Source: Emergencia timonensis
GTDB taxonomy: Bacteria; Bacillota; Clostridia; Peptostreptococcales; Anaerovoracaceae
Length of the DNA stretch: 64,000 nt
NCBI RefSeq assembly: GCF_900086585.1
Contig: NZ_FLKM01000009.1
Span: 806,001-870,000, forward strand
Direction: 5' to 3'
The notes below the pieces were generated by a model. The model had not been told where the DNA came from. It was given only the letters and a program-made list of their open reading frames with translations, and made no database searches. A program made the position numbers and the translations under genes. This document shows positions 33,509 to 42,077 of this stretch, one piece after another (position 1 is the stretch's first letter; each line of letters opens with the position of its first letter).

Positions 33509-36052
33509 ATGAAAGAGAAATTTAAGGTGACTGGAATGACCTGTTCGGCTTGCTCCTCCAGGGTGGAGAAGACAGTGTCGAAATTGGAAGGTACGGATCA
33601 GGTCAGCGTGAATCTGCTGACAGGTACCATGCAGGTCTCATATGACGACAATTTAATAGATGACGGAAAGATTATCGAAGCTGTAGAAAAAGCCGGGTAT
33701 GGAGCATCGTTGGACAGCGGTGATGCTCCTTCCACGACCGGAAAGGCAGAGGCGGAAGAGGCCTCGAAGGCCGCTTTTGATGAAGCGAAGCAGATGAAGC
33801 ACAGATTGATTTGGTCTGTGGTTCTGCTGGTTCCATTGATGTACGTGTCCATGGGACACATGCTGACCGGAAAGCATATGCCGGATCAGCCCCTTACCAT
33901 GGTACTGCTGCAGGTCGTCTTCTTGATTCCTATCGTGGTGCTCAACAAGAAATATTTCCTCAAGGGATTTCCAAGCCTGTTCCGAGGAAACCCTAATATG
34001 GACAGCTTGATCGCCATGGGGTCAGCAGCGGCGATTATCTATGGCGTCTTTGCCATTTTCAGGATGACGACCGGATATGAGACCGGAAATATGGACTTAG
34101 TGCACAGATATGCAGGCGATATCTACTTCGAATCAGCGGCCATGATTTTGACCCTGATTACAGTGGGGAAATACCTGGAGACCAGATCAAAGGGGAAGAC
34201 CAGCCAGGCTATTGAGAAGCTGATGAATTTGGCGCCAAAGACGGCAACTGTCGAACGAAACGGCATCGAAGTGGAGATACCGGCTGGCGAATTGGTGACG
34301 GGAGATATTTTGGTCATCAGGCCGGGCGAGAGCATTGCGGCTGACGGTGAAATCATCAGCGGCACCACCAGTATCGACGAATCTGCTATTACTGGCGAGA
34401 GTATTCCGGTAGAAAAGCAGCCCGGCGACAAAGCGGTCTCTGCCACGATCAACAAAACCGGCTTTATCAAGGTCAGATGTGAAAAGGTAGGAGACGATAC
34501 TACGATTAGCCAGATTATCAGACTGGTAGACGAAGCCAGCGCCAGCAAGGCGCCAATTGCCAGAATGGCAGATAAAATCGCGGGAATTTTTGTTCCTGTC
34601 GTTATCGGCATTGCAATCATTGCGGCAGTCATCTGGCTTATCGCCGGCGCAGGTTTTGAGTTTGCACTTTCTATCGGCATTTCCGTACTGGTCATTTCCT
34701 GCCCATGTGCTCTGGGACTTGCAACACCAGTCGCTATCATGGTAGGAACCGGCAAAGGAGCCGAGAACGGCATTTTGATCAAATCCGGTGAAGCCTTAGA
34801 AACAGCCCACAGCGTGGACACAGTGATCATGGATAAGACAGGGACCATCACTGAGGGAAAACCGAAGGTTACTGACGTGCTCAATTTTGATATAGATCAG
34901 AATCAGCTGATAGAAATCGCCAGCGGACTGGAATCCGGCAGCGAGCATCCTCTGGCGGAGGCGGTCATGGAATACGCAGGCGTCAAAGGAATACGTCCGG
35001 CGGAAGCGGAGCACTTTGAAGCGGTCTTTGGACGCGGCATCAAAGCGTCTATCGACGGGAAAGCATATTTAGCAGGTAACGCCGCTCTGATGGGAGAAGC
35101 CGGCATAGACACAGCCGCAATTCAGACGACCTTGAACGATCTGGCGGATCAGGGCAAAACGCCTTTGATTTTCGCTGGCGCAGATAAGGTGATCGGCGTG
35201 ATCGCTGTGGCAGACGTAGAGAAGGCCAGCAGCAGAGAGGCAATTGAAGCCTTTGCCGATATGAAGATCGACGTGGTCATGTTGACTGGAGATAATAAGA
35301 GAACTGCAGAAGCGCTTCGAAAGCGTCTGCACATACCAAAAGTGATTGCAGAAGTGCTGCCATCCGACAAGGAAAAGCACATCGCTGCATTGCAGGCAGA
35401 AGGTCACAAGGTGGCTATGATCGGGGACGGCATCAACGACGCGCCGGCCCTGGCGAAGGCTGATGTGGGGATTGCCATCGGTGCAGGTACAGATGTAGCC
35501 ATCGAAAGCGCTGATGCGGTTTTGATGAGAAACGACCTGCTGGACGCGGTGACTGCGGTGAGACTGTCAAAGTCAGTCATCAAGAATATCAAAGAAAACC
35601 TATTTTGGGCTTTCTTCTATAATACCATCGGTATTCCTCTGGCAGCAGGGGCACTCTATCCGATGTTTGAACTGAAGCTGTCGCCCATGTTCGGTGCAGC
35701 AGCTATGAGCTTGTCAAGTGTATGCGTGGTGCTCAACGCGCTGCGTTTAAAAAGATTTAAAGTAAAGAGAAGTCCGGCACAGGAAGCGGCTCGTGAGCAG
35801 ATGATCGTCCGCAGCGAAAGTGCCGAAGAACCGAGGAGGAATGAAGAAATGAAGTATGAATTGATGATTCAGGGAATGATGTGCGGCCACTGCCAAAAAC
35901 ACGTAAATGATGCGCTGAGCGCTATGGAGGGTGTGAGTGCAGTAGAGGTAAATCTGGATTCAGGGCTTGCCTCTGTCACAGCAGAAAAAGAGATTTCCAT
36001 GGATACCTTTGCCAGCGTCATCGAAGACGCCGGTTATACACTGGTAAAATAG
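33509..36052 (+). CDS. copA: Copper-exporting P1B-type ATPase with N- and C-terminal heavy-metal domains
   Basis: 847 residues from ATG 33509. Order: HMA domain with GMTCSAC (9-15); eight membrane segments; actuator motif TGES; ion path CPC in ISCPCALG (near 398); phosphorylation site DKTGT (near 441); ATP-binding SEHPLAEA; hinge GDGINDAPALAKAD; then a second HMA-like domain (about 781-847) with GMMCGHCQ. A heavy-metal domain behind the last membrane segments is unusual for CopA; it corresponds to a CopZ chaperone fused to the C-terminus and retains a perfect internal ribosome site. Exports Cu(I) from the cytoplasm. Confidence 0.95.
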   Translation: MKEKFKVTGMTCSACSSRVEKTVSKLEGTDQVSVNLLTGTMQVSYDDNLIDDGKIIEAVEKAGYGASLDSGDAPSTTGKAEAEEASKAAFDEAKQMKHRLIWSVVLLVPLMYVSMGHMLTGKHMPDQPLTMVLLQVVFLIPIVVLNKKYFLKGFPSLFRGNPNMDSLIAMGSAAAIIYGVFAIFRMTTGYETGNMDLVHRYAGDIYFESAAMILTLITVGKYLETRSKGKTSQAIEKLMNLAPKTATVERNGIEVEIPAGELVTGDILVIRPGESIAADGEIISGTTSIDESAITGESIPVEKQPGDKAVSATINKTGFIKVRCEKVGDDTTISQIIRLVDEASASKAPIARMADKIAGIFVPVVIGIAIIAAVIWLIAGAGFEFALSIGISVLVISCPCALGLATPVAIMVGTGKGAENGILIKSGEALETAHSVDTVIMDKTGTITEGKPKVTDVLNFDIDQNQLIEIASGLESGSEHPLAEAVMEYAGVKGIRPAEAEHFEAVFGRGIKASIDGKAYLAGNAALMGEAGIDTAAIQTTLNDLADQGKTPLIFAGADKVIGVIAVADVEKASSREAIEAFADMKIDVVMLTGDNKRTAEALRKRLHIPKVIAEVLPSDKEKHIAALQAEGHKVAMIGDGINDAPALAKADVGIAIGAGTDVAIESADAVLMRNDLLDAVTAVRLSKSVIKNIKENLFWAFFYNTIGIPLAAGALYPMFELKLSPMFGAAAMSLSSVCVVLNALRLKRFKVKRSPAQEAAREQMIVRSESAEEPRRNEEMKYELMIQGMMCGHCQKHVNDALSAMEGVSAVEVNLDSGLASVTAEKEISMDTFASVIEDAGYTLVK
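35849..36052 (+). CDS. Possible separate CopZ-like chaperone from an internal start in copA
   Basis: In frame with copA, ATG 35849 follows GAGGAGGA (35833-35840) by 8 bp, better placed than the ribosome site of copA itself. Initiation here would yield 67 residues, MKYELMIQGMMCGHCQKHVN..., a complete CopZ-size metal chaperone with a MxCxxC site. Whether it is translated alone, only as part of CopA, or both cannot be told from sequence. Confidence 0.4.
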   Translation: MKYELMIQGMMCGHCQKHVNDALSAMEGVSAVEVNLDSGLASVTAEKEISMDTFASVIEDAGYTLVK

Positions 36053-36067
36053 CCTGATTGAAATCAG

Positions 36068-36097
36068 CCCCCTTGCAGATTGCAGGGGGATTTTTTT
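36068..36097 (+). terminator. Intrinsic terminator of csoR-copA
   Basis: CCCCCTTGCA and TGCAGGGGG with a short loop and one bulge, then seven Ts. Confidence 0.88.
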
Positions 36098-36340
36098 GAG
36101 ATGTGCAAAGGGGGTATGTGGGAGCAGGGCGATCTGCCAGAAAAGGCAAGAAAACTAGGATTTATGGCAGATTTCAAAATTTGGAAGGGGTATATTGGTA
36201 AAATACAGGAAATATAATCGATATTACCATGTAATTTGTATGTTGAATATAATTTTTTGCTGGATTTTTAGCGAAATGCCGTGGAGTTGTGTTTTAAGAA
36301 AGATTCTGCACTGAAGAAATTCTTGAAAAAGAGAAAAATC

Positions 36341-36390
36341 TGCCCGAATCAGGAGCAAAACTGGACAAATCGGGCATTTTTTTATTTTTT
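36341..36390 (+). terminator. Isolated intrinsic terminator, possible small-RNA 3' end
   Basis: TGCCCGA (36341-36347) pairs with TCGGGCA (36370-36376), then TTTTTTTATTTTTTT. No gene ends here. TTACCA (36224) and TATAAT (36248-36253) with an 18-bp spacer could start a transcript of about 125 nt. The 437 bp between copA and the methyltransferase otherwise hold only a short unconvincing frame. Confidence 0.5.
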
Positions 36391-36400
36391 TGACAGCCGT

Positions 36401-36418
36401 GTACCGGGTAGGGGTACC
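36401..36418. promoter_or_regulatory. Metal-regulator-like palindrome GTACC-N8-GGTACC
   Basis: GTACCGGGTAGGGGTACC starts 5 bases after a TTGACA (36390-36395), in the position of an operator inside a promoter spacer. It shares GGGTAGGGGTAC with the minus strand at 47.2 kb and resembles the CsoR site at 33.15 kb in composition. No clear -10 follows. Confidence 0.4.
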
Positions 36419-36489
36419 TCAGCCCTTATTGAGGACAAACTTTATCAGCGAGATAAAATGTTGATATATTAGAGAACAGGAGGTCTGCC

Positions 36490-37161
36490 ATGAAGGATAA
36501 CTATTATGACCAGAATCTGAACGCACAAAAGCTTTATCAAGTCTATCAAAGTAAGTATTGCGGGGTATCGCAGTATTTGGAGGCGGAAATCTCCTATGTA
36601 AAAAATCATCTGCAAGGGACAGAGCAGATCCTGGAACTGGGCGCAGGGTATGGACGCATCATGAAGGAGCTGGCTCCGTTTTGCAGATCTATAGTCGGCA
36701 TCGACATCTCTCGTGAGAATGTGGAATTCGGCAGGGAGTATCTGAAAGAGATGGAGAATGCACAGCTGCTCATCATGGATGCACATCACATTCAGCTTGA
36801 GGCATCTTTTGATGTGATTTTATGTCTGCAGAACGGTCTTTCAGCCATGAAGGTTGAGCCGATGGAGTACGTCAAAGAGGTGATGGCATTGCTGTCAGCA
36901 GATGGGAAAGCCTTTTTCAGCAGCTACAGCCCTAATTTCTGGGAACAGCGGGTTGCCTGGTTTCAGGAGCAGGCGGAAAAGGGGCTGCTGGGAGAAATCG
37001 ATATGGACGAAACCAAAGACGGCGTGATCGTCTGCAAAGACGGATTTCGGGCAACTACCCACTCGCTGGAGGACATGGACATGATTGGCAGGGCTTCTGG
37101 ATATGGGTATCAGGTGACAGAAGTGGATGAATCCAGCATCTTCCTGGTTGTGGAGAAATGA
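36490..37161 (+). CDS. Class I SAM-dependent methyltransferase
   Basis: 223 residues. Motif I is ILELGAGYGRIMKEL (about 47-61), the acidic end of strand 2 is VGIDISRENVEF, and the later strands are IMDAHHIQ and FDVILCLQNGLSAM. These give the AdoMet-binding fold of the Methyltransf_11/25 group. The substrate is unknown. AACAGGAGG lies seven bases upstream of the ATG. The next 166 bp carry a response-regulator remnant, which suggests this gene sits beside a deletion scar. Confidence 0.85.
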   Translation: MKDNYYDQNLNAQKLYQVYQSKYCGVSQYLEAEISYVKNHLQGTEQILELGAGYGRIMKELAPFCRSIVGIDISRENVEFGREYLKEMENAQLLIMDAHHIQLEASFDVILCLQNGLSAMKVEPMEYVKEVMALLSADGKAFFSSYSPNFWEQRVAWFQEQAEKGLLGEIDMDETKDGVIVCKDGFRATTHSLEDMDMIGRASGYGYQVTEVDESSIFLVVEK

Positions 37162-37327
37162 ACGGTATCGGAATAGGATATCCCGTGCAGTCGAATTGAT
37201 CTGCCAGCAGATGGATATTCTGTACGAGCTGCGAACTTTTGACTCTGGTGAGTCAGTCTTATCAGAAGAGAACAGTCTGGGTATCTTGTTTCTGGATGAG
37301 GAGTTGACTGACGGAAAGGATACTACA
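37162..37327 (+). pseudogene. Remnant of a LytTR-type response-regulator receiver domain
   Basis: Read in the frame starting 37127, this stretch gives ISRAVELICQQMDILYELRT, FDSGESVLSEE and LGILFLDEELTDG: the helix 1, strand 2, helix 2 and strand 3 of AgrA-like receivers (consensus FxSGExLL and ILFLDIxLxDG). The first strand with the acidic pair and everything after the phosphorylation strand are missing. It has no start of its own, and the following gene begins right behind with its own ribosome site, so I read it as a decayed fragment. Confidence 0.55.
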
Positions 37328-37786
37328 ATGAAAGATATAAAAAGATGGAAGATAATCTTAACAATTACGATCATCGTACTTTTCACATGTGCCGGTCATA
37401 CTTTTTTTCATTCGACGCATACGATGATAGAAATTTTGAAGTGGTTATCGTTTTATCTTATTTGCGCATGGGGTGTTGCTGTATTGTGGATATGTCTGTA
37501 TATATGGGAGCACTTTAATGACAAAAAGAAGGCAAAAGAGTTACAGCGATTGTATCGGAGATCTGTGAATGTATTTTTGATATCTACGATAACAGCTATG
37601 GTATCACTGATTGTCTTGTTTGCAAGACCACATCTTGTCGTAATGCTTCCAATTGTTATTATAGGATTTCTGTTGGGAATAGGCGCTATTACGGTAACAA
37701 ATACAATAAATAAGGTTTCTTTCCAACAAAGCAAATTAAACACATTGAATCAAACCAATATGAGTAGACGAGATGAATCCACTTGA
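37328..37786 (+). CDS. Small four-helix membrane protein, unknown
   Basis: 152 residues from ATG 37328 (MKDIKRWKIILTITIIVLF), seven bases after GGAAAGGA. Four hydrophobic segments lie at about 8-24, 35-55, 82-102 and 105-125, with Lys/Arg-rich loops (NDKKKAKELQRLYRRS). The tail is polar. I recognise no family. The frame continues upstream into the receiver-domain remnant, so automated callers may produce a false longer protein. Confidence 0.6.
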   Translation: MKDIKRWKIILTITIIVLFTCAGHTFFHSTHTMIEILKWLSFYLICAWGVAVLWICLYIWEHFNDKKKAKELQRLYRRSVNVFLISTITAMVSLIVLFARPHLVVMLPIVIIGFLLGIGAITVTNTINKVSFQQSKLNTLNQTNMSRRDEST

Positions 37787-37816
37787 GGTGCATCAGAGAA
37801 TAATGAGATTATTTTT

Positions 37817-37969
37817 ATGTCTGCTGGTCTAATATACTATAAAGACGGAAGAAAAGGATTCTTTTTCTACGACGACTGTCACAATTTGGATAGATTATGG
37901 TCAGTGCTACTCTACAGAGGAGGTATATGGTTGGGTACTTTCCGTGTTCAATATAGAAAGATAAAATAA
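37817..37969 (+). CDS. Very short doubtful ORF in a gene-poor stretch
   Basis: An open frame MSAGLIYYKDGRKGFFFYDD... of 50 codons has no ribosome site and no recognised relatives. It is the only candidate in the ~440 bp between the membrane protein and the AI-2E gene; it may be debris like the receiver remnant nearby. Confidence 0.2.
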   Translation: MSAGLIYYKDGRKGFFFYDDCHNLDRLWSVLLYRGGIWLGTFRVQYRKIK

Positions 37970-38162
37970 TTCCGCCCGCGTCCGTTGCCGATTCATTAAG
38001 ACAGAGGACGTTTTTTGATCGAGATTTATTTACCTTAACATATACTTTGGTTATAATAAATAAAGGCCAAAAAGATGAGGGGTATTTTGAAGCTAGAAAA
38101 TATGCAATTTGCCTATAACGCAAAGCGTGCAAAATCATAATGATCTGACAGCTACTTTCCAT

Positions 38163-38191
38163 TTGTCAAATACGCGGGCCTATGGTAGAAT
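38163..38191 (+). promoter_or_regulatory. Promoter of the AI-2E-type exporter gene
   Basis: TTGTCA (38163-38168), 17-bp spacer, TAGAAT (38186-38191) with an upstream TG. Confidence 0.6.
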
Positions 38192-38230
38192 ATCTCCATA
38201 ATTACATTTGGGATAAGAGGGGAGAACACA

Positions 38231-39421
38231 TTGGAGTTTAACAAAAAAAATATTAAAACCTTTATTTTGATCGCATTTGCCTGTATCTTGTTTTACCTGG
38301 GCATTAAGAATATCGGACTAGTCGTCGAGGCAATTGGCGGGGTGCTGGGCATCATGTTCCCATTCATATTAGGTGCGGGCATTGCCTTTGTCATCAATGT
38401 ACCGATGACCAGAATCGAATACTGGATATTTCACAGGACGGACAGGCTGAAGTCTGGACGGCGGCCGCTTTCTTTTTTGCTCACACTGGCAGCGGTCATC
38501 GGCGTCATCATCATCGCCATGTACATCATCGTTCCGCAGATTGCAGAAACCATGATGAGTATTGCCAGGGAACTGCCTGGCGCCATCAATACGGCGCAGG
38601 ACTGGATTTTTTCCAAGATGAGTTACTGGAAGGCGCTGCAGAGTTTGGCAGAACAGCTTTCCGTAGACTGGACTGATATTGCGCGGAAACTTTCTGTTTT
38701 CATGCAGGAAGCGGCGACCAGCATGGTTAACAGCGGCATCGGAGCGGTGACCAATATTATCGGCGCGATTGTCAATTTCTTTATTGGATTTGTATTTGCA
38801 GTTTATCTGCTCATGGCAAAGGAGAAGCTGGCGGGACAGGGTAAACAAATATTGTTTGCAGTATTCAAGGAAGACACAGCGGAGAGAATTCTCTATGTCT
38901 GCAGCCTTGCCAGCAAAACTTTTTCTAAGTTCATATCTGGGCAGTGCCTGGAAGCCTGCATCCTGGGAATGATGTTTTTCATCGCCATGAGTATTTTTCG
39001 GATGCCGTATGCAATGCTGATTTCAGTGCTGATCGCTTTTACGGCGCTGATTCCCATGGTAGGGGCTTTTATTGGCTGTGCTATCGGCGCTTTGCTGATT
39101 TTGATGGTCAGTCCGTTTAAAGCCTTTATGTTCATCATCGTATTTTTAGTGCTGCAGCAGTTAGAAGGAAACCTGGTATATCCTCATGTAGTGGGAAATT
39201 CTGTGGGCTTGCCGTCCATCTGGGTTTTAGTTGCTATTACGATCGGTGGAAACCTGATGGGCGTAGTTGGAATGATTCTCTTTATTCCGATCTGTTCTGT
39301 GCTCTATGCGCTCTTTAGACTTTTTGTCAAAGACAGGTTGAAAAAGAAGGGTGTGCCGAGAGAGAAATGGGAAGAGAAGGCCGTATTCGAAGAAAGCGTT
39401 ATGACTGGTGAAGAGGAATGA
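38231..39421 (+). CDS. AI-2E family (PF01594) membrane transporter
   Basis: 396 residues, starting at TTG 38231 after GAGGGGAGAA. Eight membrane segments are visible, with the central amphipathic region (about 100-150) and the family features GIGAVTNIIGAIVNFFIGFVFAVYLL and LQQLEGNLVYPHVVGNSVGLPSIWVL. Members export small molecules, swap Na+ or Li+ for H+, or move AI-2 in E. coli (TqsA); which applies here is unknown. The sigma-54 activator gene begins 54 bp behind. Confidence 0.9.
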   Translation: MEFNKKNIKTFILIAFACILFYLGIKNIGLVVEAIGGVLGIMFPFILGAGIAFVINVPMTRIEYWIFHRTDRLKSGRRPLSFLLTLAAVIGVIIIAMYIIVPQIAETMMSIARELPGAINTAQDWIFSKMSYWKALQSLAEQLSVDWTDIARKLSVFMQEAATSMVNSGIGAVTNIIGAIVNFFIGFVFAVYLLMAKEKLAGQGKQILFAVFKEDTAERILYVCSLASKTFSKFISGQCLEACILGMMFFIAMSIFRMPYAMLISVLIAFTALIPMVGAFIGCAIGALLILMVSPFKAFMFIIVFLVLQQLEGNLVYPHVVGNSVGLPSIWVLVAITIGGNLMGVVGMILFIPICSVLYALFRLFVKDRLKKKGVPREKWEEKAVFEESVMTGEEE

Positions 39422-39475
39422 TAGAGAACGACGTTTTTGATATGTCAAAGACTAAGAAGAGGTGATGAATCGGAA

Positions 39476-40861
39476 ATGAAGAAATCATTGAATAAGTGCG
39501 ACCTGCATAGTAAAGGTTTTTTGTTGGATTTCCTGTTTAATACATCAGGAGAACTCATTGTGTTCGTGAATACGGACGGAATTATCATCGCTATCAGCAA
39601 AGCTTATGCAAAGTTTCTCGAAATCAGTCAAGATGAAGCAATCGGGCAACGTGTAGACAAGGTGATTGAAAATACCAGAATGATGGAAGTCATCGCCAGC
39701 GGAATTCCGGAACTGGAGAGAACCCATAAGATCAAAGGAAGAAATATGATTGCAAGCCGGATTCCCATCCTTAAGGATGGAGTTGTTATCGGAGCCTTTG
39801 GCAGAGTTCTATTTAAAGATGTAAAGGATCTGGACCAACTTCATAACAGGATTAGCAAGATGAAAAAGGAACTAAATTTCTATGAAAGCACCTTTGACAA
39901 GATGAATACGGCTCGTTACAGCATCGATGACATATGGGGAAAGAGCCCGGAAATGAAGGACTTGCGGGACCTTCTTCGAAAGGTTGCTTCAAGTGATTCG
40001 AATATCACTATTTTGGGTGAGAGTGGAACAGGCAAGGAATTGGTCGCCCATGCTATCCACAAGGAAAAGTGGGGGAATGAACGTCCCTTGGTGTGCGTTA
40101 ACTGTGCTGCCATCGCGCCGGGACTTTTGGAGTCGGAGTTGTTTGGTTACGAGGGCGGCAGCTTTACGGGAGCCAAAATGGGTGGTTCTATTGGTCTTTT
40201 TCAGGCGGCAAATGGTGGAACCATATTCTTAGATGAAATCGGCGAAATTCCCATGCATATGCAGGCAAAGCTTCTGCGGGTCATACAGGACAGACAGGTG
40301 AGACGAGTTGGAGCAAGCAGACCCGAGAGTGTGGACGTGCGGATTATTGCTGCTACAAATCGGAATCTGGAGGAGATGGCAGCAAAGGGAGAATTTCGGG
40401 ATGATCTTTATTTCAGACTGGGCGTAATCGTAATCAACATACCGCCGCTACGGGAACGCAGTGATGATATACCGTATCTGGCAAAGCTGCTGTTGGAAAA
40501 AATGAACGAAAAACGGAACATTTTTGTTAAAGGCATTACCCCGGGTGCGATGGAGTACCTAAAAAGATATCACTGGCCGGGAAATGTGAGAGAATTGGAA
40601 AACGTAATAGAGCAGGCGGTGCACTTTGTTGATGATACCAAAATGATTGCAGTAAAAGATCTGCCGGTGGGGATTACTCGCTTACACGTTGAAAAATCAA
40701 ACAAAAATCTCAAGGAATATATGGAAGAAGCCGAGCGGCAATATATTGTGAACACCTTATTAGAGAATAGAGGAAGGAAGGGACGAACAGCGGACGCTTT
40801 AGGAATTGGCAGAACAACTCTCCACGAAAAAATGAAAAAATACGAAATTTTAGCTAAATAG
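39476..40861 (+). CDS. Sigma-54 activator with PAS sensor, probable regulator of the 3-hydroxybutyrate operon
   Basis: 461 residues from ATG 39476, with AAGAGGTGA ten bases upstream; the frame opens at 39437 without a ribosome site. Domains: PAS (about 15-125, VFVNTDGIIIAISKAYAKFLEIS), AAA+ with GESGTGKE, the sigma-54 contact loop as GSFTGA (consensus GAFTGA), Walker B TIFLDEIGE, R-finger region FRDDLYFRL, and a Fis-type helix-turn-helix (GRKGRTADALGIGRTTLHEKMKKY). It precedes a terminator, paired inverted repeats and a -24/-12 promoter, so it should switch on the operon at 41.1-45.7 kb. Confidence 0.92.
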   Translation: MKKSLNKCDLHSKGFLLDFLFNTSGELIVFVNTDGIIIAISKAYAKFLEISQDEAIGQRVDKVIENTRMMEVIASGIPELERTHKIKGRNMIASRIPILKDGVVIGAFGRVLFKDVKDLDQLHNRISKMKKELNFYESTFDKMNTARYSIDDIWGKSPEMKDLRDLLRKVASSDSNITILGESGTGKELVAHAIHKEKWGNERPLVCVNCAAIAPGLLESELFGYEGGSFTGAKMGGSIGLFQAANGGTIFLDEIGEIPMHMQAKLLRVIQDRQVRRVGASRPESVDVRIIAATNRNLEEMAAKGEFRDDLYFRLGVIVINIPPLRERSDDIPYLAKLLLEKMNEKRNIFVKGITPGAMEYLKRYHWPGNVRELENVIEQAVHFVDDTKMIAVKDLPVGITRLHVEKSNKNLKEYMEEAERQYIVNTLLENRGRKGRTADALGIGRTTLHEKMKKYEILAK

Positions 40862-40884
40862 GGGATAAAGAAAAGTGAGTTATT

Positions 40885-40942
40885 GTTCCGAAACTGGAAC
40901 GTTTTTTCTAAGGATAAAATCATAACGTTCGAAAATATGAAC
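40885..40942. promoter_or_regulatory. Paired upstream activator sites GTTC-N8-GAAC
   Basis: GTTC-CGAAACTG-GAAC at 40885-40900 and GTTC-GAAAATAT-GAAC at 40927-40942 are 42 bp apart, about four helical turns, and lie about 110-165 bp upstream of the -24 box: the usual geometry of sigma-54 enhancers. Confidence 0.65.
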
Positions 40943-40946
40943 AAAA

Positions 40947-40981
40947 AGCATCTGGAAGTATCAATTTCAGATGCTTTTTTT
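40947..40981 (+). terminator. Intrinsic terminator of the sigma-54 activator gene
   Basis: AGCATCTG (40947-40954) pairs with CAGATGCT (40968-40975) and runs into seven Ts. Confidence 0.88.
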
Positions 40982-41049
40982 ATACCATCAAAACAGGACA
41001 TGTCAGAAAATTGTTGATATTCCAACGATCCTATTAGATTTGAAAAAAA

Positions 41050-41065
41050 TGGCATGATCTTTGCT
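41050..41065 (+). promoter_or_regulatory. Sigma-54 (-24/-12) promoter of the 3-hydroxybutyrate operon
   Basis: TGGCATGATCTTTGCT matches TGGCAYR-N4-TTGCW, with GG and GC ten bases apart. The predicted start is near 41077, 50 bp before the first gene, which has AAGGAGGTG as ribosome site. Confidence 0.85.
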
Positions 41066-41126
41066 CAATACCTTGTTATAGAGCAAACTTAAATTACATT
41101 CCACAAATCTTTAAGGAGGTGAAAGG

Positions 41127-42065
41127 ATGACAAACATCAAAAAAATCAGCATCGCTGGAGCGGGCACAATGGGTTCGTCTATGGCTGAGACCTTTGCGAA
41201 ATATGGATACGAGGTGACCCTCTTTGACATATTTGAGGAAGCTCTGGCAAAGGCTGAGCGGCTCATCGAAATTAATCAGAAGACGGAAGTTGCAGAAGGA
41301 CTGGTATCTGAGAATAAATCAAAAGAGCTGATGGGACGTATCAAATATACTGCAGATATGGGAAATCTTGCCGATGCAGACATCGTCATTGAGGCGATTT
41401 TGGAAAAAATCGAGGTAAAGCATGACTTTTGGAGAAAACTGTCAAAGCAGGTCAATAAGGACGTGATTTTGGCAAGTAACACGTCGGGACTTTCCATTAC
41501 GAATATCGCCCAGGTGGTAGAGAGACCGGAACGCTTTGCAGGCATGCACTGGATCAATCCGCCGCACATCATTCCATTGATCGAGGTCATCAAAGGGGAG
41601 AAAACATCTGATGAGACGACTGCTGCTGTCTACGCTTTGGCAGAAGCGGTGGATAAGAAGCCAGTCATCGTCAAAGACGCCCCGGGCTTTGCACTTAACA
41701 GAATACAGCTGGCGATTCTAAGAGAATGCCTGTATATCGTCGAAGAAGGCATTGCGACGCCAGAAGACGTAGACCGGGTGATGAAATACGCCCTTGGCGT
41801 ACGGTATGCATGCCTGGGGCCTTTCGAGGTTTCGGATCACGGAGGACTAGACATCTTTTACAACATCGCATCGTATCTGTTCGAAGACCTTTGTGACGAA
41901 AAGAAGCCTTTCGGCCTGCTGGCGGAAGCCTTTGATAGGGGGCAGTACGGTGTAAAATCCCAGCGTGGATTCTACGACTACAGCGACGGAAAAGACGAGG
42001 AATCGATTATGTACAGAGATCAAATGTATACGAAGGTATCTAAATGTCTATTTGGAGAATCATAG
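41127..42065 (+). CDS. 3-hydroxyacyl-CoA (3-hydroxybutyryl-CoA) dehydrogenase family protein
   Basis: 312 residues. NAD-binding GAGTMGSSMAETFAKYGYEVTLFD (10-33), SNTSGLSI, catalytic His-Glu region MHWINPPHIIPLIEVI, and the C-terminal helical domain with DAPGFALNRI and GVKSQRGFYDYSDG. It belongs with 3-hydroxybutyryl-CoA dehydrogenases; related enzymes act on carnitine or gulonate, and MHWINPP rather than MHFFNPV hints at a substrate other than standard acyl-CoA. First gene of a sigma-54-driven operon for 3-hydroxybutyrate-type acids. Confidence 0.85.
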   Translation: MTNIKKISIAGAGTMGSSMAETFAKYGYEVTLFDIFEEALAKAERLIEINQKTEVAEGLVSENKSKELMGRIKYTADMGNLADADIVIEAILEKIEVKHDFWRKLSKQVNKDVILASNTSGLSITNIAQVVERPERFAGMHWINPPHIIPLIEVIKGEKTSDETTAAVYALAEAVDKKPVIVKDAPGFALNRIQLAILRECLYIVEEGIATPEDVDRVMKYALGVRYACLGPFEVSDHGGLDIFYNIASYLFEDLCDEKKPFGLLAEAFDRGQYGVKSQRGFYDYSDGKDEESIMYRDQMYTKVSKCLFGES

Positions 42066-42077
42066 AGGAGGTAGAAT

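Noticed and set aside
36281..36472. 63-codon frame after copA
   Set aside because: It runs through a strong intrinsic terminator and the GTACC palindrome and has no ribosome site.
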